From assembly GCF_036324505.1 (NCBI RefSeq), contig NC_086351.1, forward strand, positions 10,943,983 through 11,007,982: DNA of 64,000 nt, read 5' to 3'. The notes beneath the pieces were generated by a model. It had not been told where the DNA came from. It worked only from the letters and a program-made list of their open reading frames with translations, and did not search any database. The position numbers and the translations under genes are program-made. This document shows positions 21,298 to 38,576 of this stretch, piece by piece. This stretch comes from Eleginops maclovinus (lineage: Eukaryota > Chordata > Actinopteri > Perciformes > Eleginopidae). How positions within the stretch are numbered: position 1 is the stretch's first letter; each line of letters starts with the position of its first letter.

Positions 21298-23723
21298 ACC
21301 AATCTTCAGTGGACAAGCCTGAGTCAAGAGTAGGTAACAAACCAGTGGACCCAAGCAAACACTGCCCCCTACATGGAAAGCCTCACCCCCTGATGAAATG
21401 CAGAGGCTTTCGAGAAAAGAGTTTAGAGGAACGCAAACAGTTACTCAAAGAACACTACATCTGCTTTCGCTGTTGCTCCTCCACAGAGCATCTCGCCAGG
21501 AACTGCTCCGCCGATGTCAAATGTATGGAATGTGAGAGCACCAACCACACGACAGCACTACACCCTGGACCAGCAACCTGGAAGTCCAATTCGTCCCCTC
21601 CCGCTTCAGAGCATAGTGGGGAGGAGGACAAAGCGGAGGCCCAGGAGGTCACTTCGAGGTGCACTCAAGTGTGTGGCGAAGGATTAAGTGCGAGAGCCTG
21701 TGCTAAGATCTGCCTCGTCAGTGTGTACCCCACTGGACACAGACAGGAGTCCAAGAGGATGTACGCAATACTCGATGATCAAAGTAACCGCTCCCTTGCA
21801 CGTTCAGAGTTCTTTGATGTCTTTAAGATCTCTGGGTGCTCCTACGAATACACTCTCAAGACATGTGCAGGACTTAAAGAGACAGCGGGGAGAAGAGCCA
21901 TCGGTTACACTATCGAGTCACTGGACAAGAAACTTAGCTTTCCTCTACCTACGCTTCTCGAATGCAACGAAGTCCCTGACAATCGAGCTGAGATACCTAC
22001 CCCGGACGCCGCACGCCACCATACTCACCTGAAACGTATTGCAGATGAAATACCACCTCTCGATCCTGATGCTAATGTACTCCTCCTTCTGGGAAGAGAC
22101 ATTCTGAGGTTACACAAGGTCAGAGATCAGATTAATGGTCCAGGCAATGCACCCTTTGCCCAAAGACTGGACCTAGGGTGGGTCGTCATCGGTGACGTTT
22201 GCCTTGGAGGTGCACACAGATCACCACAGGTGAACAGCTATAAAACATCCATCCTAGAGAACGGTCGTGCTACCCATCTACAGCCATGCAACAACCAAAT
22301 CAAAGTGAAAGAGGTTTTCAGTCAAGCACCTACATATCAAAACCATCCAGTACCTACCTTCGCATATAGCTTAGGAAAGCTAGCAGAAGACAGCTTAGGC
22401 CAAGCCATCTTCACTCGTACTGCCGATGATCACAGACTTGCACCTTCCATGGAGGATCTAGAGTTCCTTCACATCATGGATGCTGAGTTCCACCAAGACA
22501 GCTCCAAAAGCTGGGTCGGACCTCTGCCTTTCCGATCCCCAAGACAACGGCTGCCCAACAACAGGAGACAAGTGCATGACCGCCTCCTCTCGCTCCGCCG
22601 CACTCTGGAAAAACGACCGCAGATGAAGGCCCACTTTCTAGAGTTCATGCAGAACATGCTTAGCAGAGGACATGCAGAGATCGCTCCACCCCTGCAAGTA
22701 GGGAAAGAATGCTGGTACTTACCCCTGTTCGGCGTGTACCATCCCAAAAAGCCGGACAAGATCCGAGTGGTCTTCGACAGCAGCGCATCACATGAAGGAG
22801 TCTCACTCAACGATGTCCTGCTCACCGGCCCGGACCTGAACAACAGCCTGCTAGGCGTACTTATGAGGTTCAGGAAGGAGCAAGTAGCCATTACGGCTGA
22901 CATCGAACACATGTTCCACTGCTTCGTGGTGAAGGAAGACCACAGGGACTATCTCCGCTTCCTATGGTACAGGGACAATGATCCTACCTGCAATGTCGTG
23001 GACTACCGGATGCGAGTGCACCTTTTTGGGAACAGTCCTTCTCCTGCTGTGGCCGTGTACGGTCTGAGAAGAGCGGCCAAAGAAGCAGAGGCAGAGTATG
23101 GCAGTGACGCAAGAAGACTCATTGAACGTGAGTTCTATGTTGACGATGCTTTGAAGTCGTTCGCTACTGAGGAAGAGGCCATCAGCGTTCTTGGAAGAAC
23201 ACAGAAGATGCTTTCAGCCTCTAACCTCAGGTTGCACAAGATTGCATCAAATCGACCAGCAGTCATTCACGCATTCCCACCTCAAGATCGCTCCAAAGAC
23301 GTCAACAACTTGGATCTCTTTGTCGATGACCTGCCAGTCCAACGTAGTCTTGGATTGTCTTGGAACATGCGAGCAGACACCTTCACATTCCAGATTGAAA
23401 ACGGCAAAAAGCCATTCACTCGCAGAGGGGTGCTGTCAACCGTAAACAGTCTATATGACCCTCTAGGGTTTGTTGCACCGGTCTCTGTTCACGGAAGGCT
23501 GATACTCAGAGAGCTCACCACGCAGGCAGAGGATTGGGACTCACCACTCCCAAAAAACATGGAGATCGAGTGGACAAGATGGAAAGAGTCGCTTCAGGAC
23601 TTACAGGACCTCCAGATACCTCGCCCTTACACGTCCCTCTCTACCGCAGGTGCACAAGTAAGAGAACTCTTGTGTTTTTGCAGATGCATCGGTGAAAGCT
23701 GTCGCAGCTGTGGCCTACATTAA
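21298..23723 (+). pseudogene. BEL/Pao gag-pol polyprotein fragment
   Basis: About 808 codons open, fused upstream to flank (the frame is open from a GTG at 21,285, which is not a real start). In order: a cysteine/histidine-rich segment with CFRCCSSTEHLARNC and CMECESTNHTTALH (zinc knuckles, about residues 55-95); a retropepsin-like A17 domain with ILDDQSNRSL; a linker; then the reverse transcriptase with ITADIEHMF (catalytic Asp, codon 22,899-22,901) and FYVDD (Asp pair at codons 23,143-23,148). After the RT the frame ends at 23,721-23,723. The expected RNase H start (DASVKAVAAVAY) is found in another frame from about 23,680, so a one-base indel near 23,670 breaks the polyprotein. Integrase is lacking. 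The fragment cannot be active. Confidence 0.93.
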
Positions 23724-23835
23724 GGTGGAACCAAGAAGACGTTCTTTCGTCCTGTTACAGAAGTTGTTCTGCTTCTGTCTCCTAAGACTGATTCTGTTAA
23801 TTAATGTAGAGTCTTGTAAGACCCTAAGTGGGGAG

Positions 23836-24269
23836 TGTTCTGCCCCTGGCATTGAAAGTGTGTTTTTTGTAATGTATGTGGCATAGGTTCCTGTACCTTT
23901 AAGAGGGAATGCTCTAAGGGAGGGGCTGCTAGTTAGGTGACCGGAAGTCACAAGCACGTTATTCACATAGAGAGCATGCAGGATCGACAGCTTGATCAGC
24001 TCTTCCATTAAGATGCAGTTCCACATCTTCTTGTTTGTTAAAGCAACGTCTGTAAGTGTTATCTTTATTTTCCATGTGTTGAATTATAGATTTACTTCTT
24101 TATGCTTACTGTTTAGCTTTATTAATACTTACCTTATGTTTGTATTGTGTTTACAGTTTCACGAAATTACCATTAAACTACATGAGTAATCCTCAACACG
24201 CTGTGGAGTTTTTTGGGAAACGTTTAACTGAATGGATAGTTAGCTTGCTTGGCTAGCGAGCCCATTACA
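23836..24269 (+). repeat. BEL/Pao 3' LTR
   Basis: A 434-base segment beginning TGTTCTGCCC and ending CCCATTACA, so it has the TG...CA ends of LTRs. It follows a purine tract (GTGGGGAG) that would prime plus-strand synthesis. A 5' partner LTR is not present in the window, so identity between LTRs cannot be used for dating. Confidence 0.85.
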
Positions 24270-26817
24270 ATTAGTGAGAGCATCAGCCAATGCTGTAACC
24301 AGATTTATGGGCCCAGTGTACAAGTGTTTTTTTAAAGACTTTAAACTTTGCAGAGTTCTGAAACAAAAACAGAGCTATTTGCTTTTGACTTAAATCCAAA
24401 CAAAACATGTAAAAGCTTTAAAACTTCAAGAACGTTTAGAAAACTGAAAAGGAAATCCATAAATGCACCAGTTATATGGGGGAGACTTTATTGTAACTCT
24501 ATTTAAAGCTTGATCAACCACACAGACTTGATGCTCAAGCTGCTTGGCGAGAATGTTTTGCCCAAGGTGCCCCCACAACTAGACATCAGTGACTCAGCTG
24601 GCTTTCAACTTCTGTGGCTCTTGAGAGATGAGCACCAAACATCATGTGCATACCCTTATGCTCAGACAAACGCCTCTGCTTGAATGGCACACATTATTCA
24701 AGGCTTATTTACATGCAGACAGAAAAGCATGTTCACATGTCGAGGAACGTGTTTTTTTAGGCAGGAGCCATAAGGCAGAGCAGGAGGGTTTTTCCTGCCT
24801 CGGTGCTGTGCCAGTACCGGGACTCATCTCCAATCAAACGTCACTGGGAGTGCAGGGGTAGCAGGGCGGGTTTCAACATGGGGCGATCATCTGATTTATA
24901 TTTGTTGAGGTATTTTTATTCTGATGATGTGTTCTTCGGGTGCTGCCGACGGATGGGTGTAGGAAGGCCGATGAATTATGAATACCATATGTTAATGAAA
25001 AATGTGCCGTTTTTTAAGACTTTTGTATCTCAGGCCACTGGCTCTTTTACGTAGCAAGTTGTTGTTGAGACTTCAGAATGAGGCAACACAGTCAAACAAG
25101 TTCGAGGGAGCAACAACCATGAGTGGTCAGATGTCAACAAACACCCAAATTAGGCACATTAGTTAGAAGGAATAAATGGGGTACCAGACATTTCCTATCC
25201 ATACCAAAACTTTCAGCCAGACTTTGCTATTTAACTTTGACTTGACATTCTCATCATAGTGGTTCAACGGCTGAAGCCTTATTTCTATCATCAACATCAT
25301 TGTGAGTTTACAACCTGTATCATCAGCGTATAACAGCTTCATGTAGGCCTTAACCCTTTAACACACAGCTATAAATGAAGCTTGAACTGTTCCTGCCTCT
25401 CTCTCAAAGTTAGTGTTAAAATGTATTTTAGATGGTTAATTGCAATGTCAGAAGTCCTCACAAAAAAGTATCATTTTGTAAATGTGTTTGTCTCAGATAT
25501 TGGTAGAACAAGCCAATTGCAAACAGCTTTATATTTACAAGCCTGCCCATGCATAACATTGGTTTCTCTGTTAAACAAACACAAGCAGAGTAGGCAGAAA
25601 ATGTTCTCTTCAGCCTGACTCATTGTGATAAATGAATGCAGACAAAAACGCTGCCTTGACTTCCTTGACTGGAAGATTTTTCTAAAGCCTTGGATGCATT
25701 ATGCACAATATATCAAAGGTTGGTATGTTAGTTTACATGTCCTTCGCTTCTACAATCTACAAGACACATTTTCAGCTTTGGGCTGGCACAGCAAACCTTC
25801 TCCATGAATCAACCTGCTTCAACATGCTGTAGTTATATCATAACCCAGTTAAATACGTCTGCATGTTTAATCCCAGTGACTCCAGTTACACAATGGCCAT
25901 TGTGGCTTTAATGGATTTATGTATTAAGATAAAGGATTACAACGTAGGGGAATCAGGGGGCTGCACTTCCCCTCACCAGAGCTGTGACTGAACAGCGGCA
26001 CCAAGTGGTCACCTTTGGTAACTGATGCGTGGAAATGAAAAGATATTTGTGAGATCACAAAGAAATAAGTTAATTCACAATTGTTTATCCTGCAAACTTT
26101 GCACCATTTTTCCCGGCTTTGGTCAGATAACATCAGTATAAATGAGTAGAAGCTGCATCAGCTTCAAGATGGGAAACAGAATAGAAAGGCTATACCCTTA
26201 ATTAAACTGCATCAATTATTCATCCCCGCTAATTAAGTTATTGTTGGATTTCAACCCAACAACAAAATCAGGCATGTTGCTCTGAGATTAACAAGAAGGG
26301 AGTGTTTTGATAATTTTAAAAATGTTCTGTCTGGAAGCTAGTTGACACCCCCAAATGACTCAGGGTGATTCTGGGAAGATTGAGATGGCTTGTTGTTGTC
26401 GAGCATTCATCCATCAAAAGTGCCCTTCTTAAATGTCTGACTCACTGCCTGATCATTTTCCTCTGGGCTGATGATCTATGTGTTTCCTGAAAGATGTGAT
26501 TATGTTTCTTTTTTCAAACACAAGATCAGCAAGATTATAAGGATATGTCATTGCAGTATTAAAATCAAACAACTGCCCATATCCCTTTACCACTCATAAA
26601 AAGCTAATCTGGGTTTAATTTCACTTTCTAAATGTAATACGTTTTAATGGGAACTTTCTAAATAGTTTTTTTAAACCTAAAAAGACACTAAATTAGTCTT
26701 AATAAAGCATAAATAATAATCTTTCAACATATTCTTCCATTATCAGTCAGAGACATAGGACTTCTGTACCTTAATAAAATAACACTCAAGCCAACATACA
26801 TGTGTGGAATAGCAAAC
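24270..26817 (+). repeat. Long direct repeat, copy B
   Basis: The second copy of the 2.5-kb segment. It starts with ATTAG (24,270-24,274) immediately after the LTR end and continues smoothly into the unique sequence downstream. ORFs within it (for example 24,628-24,861 and 25,382-25,618) match copy A ORFs residue for residue but have no recognisable function. Copy B reads as the better-quality version at its right end. Confidence 0.95.
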
Positions 26818-28804
26818 ACTAGATTTAGACTGATCCAGACTGGTAGGATAGCGATGGTAAACAGAGAAGTCGTCAGGATTCGTTTGAAAAGTTCCTATGG
26901 ATACTTATTTCCCCCTTTTTGAAAACACAACCTTTTATTATGTACTGTATTATAGTACTTTCCTTCCAAAACTCAAACCTCGACATGCTTGCTGCCAGAA
27001 GATTGTCTGTGTGAACATGACTATACTCTGACCTTTATCAGTCGATCTTCTTCCTCGTGCTGTCCTGTCACTCGGTCAAAAGATATCTTTGGCATAGCAA
27101 AAAACCTGTTGCATAAGATCACAGTGAGCCTGGCTTCGCTCTGACATTAGTAGCCGTTTTATCCTTCAATCACCAGCGCAGACGTACAGGTACACACTGC
27201 AGGATGGGCCCATTGTCATTGAAATGTTAGGCTGGTGATTGAAGCACTTATCAGTCCTAATCGGAGCGTGTAAAGGTATTACTGCCGAGGGAGAGCGTCG
27301 CCACACCAACTTTGATATGAAAAATCACATCTGTGAGCTCCCAAACAACATTATCTACAGAGAGGTGAATATACCAGGAAAAACCTTTCCTGCGGCCCCT
27401 CCATCTGCTGTCTCAGATTAGCTCCATGCATGTTGTCTTTTTCTCAGATCCTCAAAGACATAGAGAAAAGGGGGGGGGGGAGAAAAATAAAGAGCCGAAC
27501 ACACATCTTGTTAAAAGTAAGATTTGTAAGCTTATTATTTTGTTATCATGATCATTGTTATAACCTCTGTTATGGTTTGTTCATTTTACATTTTATTTTC
27601 AAGTTTATTTAAAGTCATTCCAGTCGAAAGGTAAACATGATTGTAATTGTTGTTGCCAACACTAGTAAATGCTTTTTTTTCTTTTGCCAGACAACATTCG
27701 GTCACACACTCACTCTCACTGAAACACACATGGGAAGAGCAGAAACAAAGAGACTGTTGCTCACCCATTCAATTACTCACACACACATGTACACAATGGC
27801 ACCAGCACACACAAACACAGACAGCCTCTGATGCTAAAGCTCCTGCACACAGACATGAAGTGATGAACAGAAAGTCTTTCTCACACACACACATCCACTC
27901 ATACAGACACACACTTTCTTATTCTCGTGTCTAAGTTCTTAAGTGCAACTTCTTGAAGAGTTTGTAACCCTCTCCCTCCACACCAGCACCCAAAACCCTT
28001 CCTTCTTCACCCTCCCATCACGAGCCATATATACACCTGGGTTTGTTAACACACTAATGTAATGTTCTCAATGAAGCTGCAAAAATGTGAGCTCTCCAAA
28101 GAGAAAATAATCTCGGTAACTGTCACAAACCATTGGGAACTACTAGCACACTGATGTAAATATAACTTTATCAGTGGTTCCCTACCTGGTAGACTTAACC
28201 CCGACACAAATCTGACCAGGGGAACATTAAGCAAAACATTGAAATTCTACCAAACAATATCTGCTATGATTTCAGACTTCTTAAGTTTTTCCAGTTCTCA
28301 TTCAGCGTTAGTGGGTAATTTGATTTGTTCAAGAAGTATATTTATCCCTTTCGTTGAAATTAACTACAGTGCCAACCAACCAACCCACGTCAGTAGGGTT
28401 ATTGTTTCTCAGATTTCAAAAAGTTTCCTCTAGTGTAACAGGAAACATTTAATAACAGTTTTAATTATACTACATTCTCCTATTGTGTATGATTGGTGAA
28501 TGATTTGTTAATATATTAATATTTCTGGAAATCATACTAACCCAAAATAGCTTAACCTTGAAGTCGACTGAGAGATTCACACAGTGCAGCCCAGGTTTAC
28601 ATATGGCTCACCCCCATCCCCCCCTCAAGACAACAAAAAGTTCACCACAGCGATAAAAAAAAAACAAGATTTAAAAAAACAACCACAAGGAAACTGAGCT
28701 TCAAGTTTGTAAAACTGCTTACAATACATTTCACCTTGGCAAATGTAAAGACATTGTTATTCCATTCTTTGTCCGTTGTGACATTTACACGAGTACTTAA
28801 ACGC
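26818..28804. other. No gene seen; CA-rich and hairpin sequences
   Basis: Intergenic DNA downstream of efna3. It has a G10-type run near 27,471-27,480, a dispersed CA-rich patch at about 27,700-27,920, and a perfect 14-base inverted repeat at 27,164-27,244. Confidence 0.5.
27164..27244. repeat. Perfect 14-bp inverted repeat, 53-base loop
   Basis: CTTCAATCACCAGC (27,164-27,177) and its exact complement GCTGGTGATTGAAG (27,231-27,244). It could be an old MITE remnant or a hairpin transcript; nothing distinguishes these. Confidence 0.7.
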
Positions 28805-28924
28805 CTCACATGCCGGTGGGTGAGCTGCTGCGTGACCCGGTGGGCCAGCGTTCAGCTCGCAGTCCATCAAGGTCTTCATTATCACTAAAATCATCTTCAC
28901 CATCATCATCGTTTTGAATCAGCT
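28805..28924 (-). other. Short acidic ORF, possible terminal exon, weak
   Basis: On the minus strand about 39 codons are open from an in-frame TAG near 28,925-28,927 to a TGA at 28,805-28,807. The product starts with an Asp/Glu-rich part (DDDGEDDFSDNEDLD) and ends GSRSSSPTGM. A weak AG lies just upstream, without a good pyrimidine tract. The acidic part comes from a CATCAT repeat. It could be the last exon of an unidentified gene or pure chance; I favour chance. Confidence 0.15.
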
Positions 28925-29114
28925 ACTATGGTAAGCCATGCCCTACTAGAATCCATCGTTGGCAGGGTGGGGTAACCATGGTGAATAAGGTGCTAGTTGC
29001 TATGGAAACTATTCTGAAGCAACCGACTGGTACAGTTGTTTGAGTTTTGAATGGCCGCAACTCCCCACCAAAGCACTTGGTTTTATGTATATTACTTGTT
29101 GCTTTAGTTTGGGT

Positions 29115-29126
29115 TTTATTTTTATT
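29115..29126 (-). terminator. Candidate efna3 poly(A) signals
   Basis: On the minus strand two adjacent AATAAA hexamers occur at 29,121-29,126 and 29,115-29,120, about 1.45 kb downstream of the efna3 stop codon. They would give a 3' UTR ending near 29,095. Other AT-rich hexamers exist farther on, so the site is a guess. Confidence 0.35.
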
Positions 29127-29953
29127 TTATGTTTGCATTTTCATACGTATACGATGTACATAATGTGGATGTATTTTCTGTCCATTAGTACCATTTAAAA
29201 TAGTCTCTCTCAATCTCAAACACACATGTGGCACACTCAGACATACGTTTTCTCTTTCAGGCACACTTAGCAATCGAACAGTAACAGAAAACCGTTTACA
29301 TGTGGCATCTGACGAATGGGTTACAGAGATGGCATTGGTAGAGCGGGCTGCTGCTCCACATTGATCAGAGGAAGGCTTCTTATTGTCCAGGACTGGACCT
29401 GCTCATAGACATTTGTGTGAGTGACTGTCCTTGCTCCTTCCTCCCTGCTCTCCTCCAAACAGCCTGCAGTGTGTAGAGAAGAGGGCAGTATTGCTGTGTC
29501 CTTCCATGGCTGATCGTGTGCTTCTTTAACTTCGGAGATGAAGGAGGACTTACAGAGGTACTTCAAATACTGGACAGAAAAGTGACACAGCAAACTTATA
29601 ACATCAACAATCCCCCTTGCAGTTTCGGTGTCAATGGCACATCTACAGTAAATCCCTCGTTTTGTTTGAGTGAATGCTTCATTGTTTAAATGCTCTGTGT
29701 TTCCCCAGGACCCATCCGACCCTGCTGCCTTCAATAGAGACGTGCTGATAGTGAACACATGATGACACGGCAGACAGACCGGAGATGACAACTAAAACAC
29801 ATGGCGTCTGGAGTCCCAGGGTGTGTTTATGAACTATCAGCTACTTTGACTAGTCTCCTACACAGGACCTGCTCAGTTCATCAGCTGGTTCCTTTTTCTT
29901 TCGTGGACTGGGAAAAGTTTCCAGCATCAACATCAACAACAAAAAAAAGGCAA

Positions 29954-30050
29954 TTTCAGTTCAGTTCTCTTTAAATCTATCTGATTCAGTTCATTTCAGT
30001 TCAGTTCTCATTAAATCTATCTGATTCAGTTCATTTCAGTTCAGTTTAAT
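29954..30050. repeat. 40-bp minisatellite, 2.4 copies
   Basis: A 40-base unit beginning TTTCAGTTCAGTTCTC starts at 29,954, 29,994 and 30,034 (the last partial). The first two copies differ at one base. Confidence 0.92.
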
Positions 30051-30249
30051 TCTTGTTGCAAGAAACTATGGCAACTAGCCCTAAGGAAGTGTTTCAGCCA
30101 ATCACATCCAGGGGAAAGTCTTCAAATGGTTTTCAATTGGTTGGGTGGATTTGATGCTTTTTTACTAGGAATTCTGCCCGGCCTTTCCTGGTGTATAAAT
30201 GCTTTGTGTGATGTGCATGATTCAACAAGCTCAACCTGTGGCTTGTTCA

Positions 30250-30415
<166 letters not shown>

Positions 30416-30574
30416 GCTTAAAAACTCTCATTTCTTGCTCCTCTGCTCTATTTGTGGTTTCGTAACTCTCCTCTCTCTCCTGACTCCCCGCTCCTCCCTC
30501 GACTCTCCCACCCGCTGATACTGTACACCCTCCCAAGGCTAGTTGGCATGGTGACACTGATGGGATGGCCGTTG

Positions 30575-38576
<8,002 letters not shown>

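Larger units (their letters stand above)
21298..24269 (+). mobile_element. BEL/Pao LTR retrotransposon, 5'-truncated and internally deleted
   Basis: Part of a BEL/Pao element: a long gag-pol ORF (zinc knuckles, aspartic protease, reverse transcriptase), a short remnant of the 3' end of pol, a purine tract (GGGGAG) and a 3' LTR. The 5' LTR and most of gag are absent because the sequence passes directly from copy A into the inside of the ORF at about 21,297. Most of RNase H and the whole integrase are missing between about 23,725 and the pol remnant (in another frame, ending in a TAA at about 23,801-23,803). The 3' end abuts ATTAG of copy B, the same five bases that begin copy A, which fits the 5-bp target duplication typical of this superfamily. 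Confidence 0.92.

Noticed and set aside
22469..22912. 147-codon ORF antisense to the BEL pol ORF
   Set aside because: Shadow of the real pol reading frame.
18768..26817. The 2.5-kb direct repeats as LTRs of one large retrotransposon
   Set aside because: They begin ATTAG rather than TG and do not end in CA, carry no primer-binding site after copy A, and a proper 434-base LTR with TG...CA ends lies between them.
29321..29791. 156-codon ORF on the minus strand
   Set aside because: No recognisable domain, no clear splice context, and it lies in the probable efna3 3' UTR; most likely chance.
29954..30050. CRISPR-like tandem repeat
   Set aside because: The 40-base units are head to tail with no spacers, in vertebrate DNA; it is a minisatellite.
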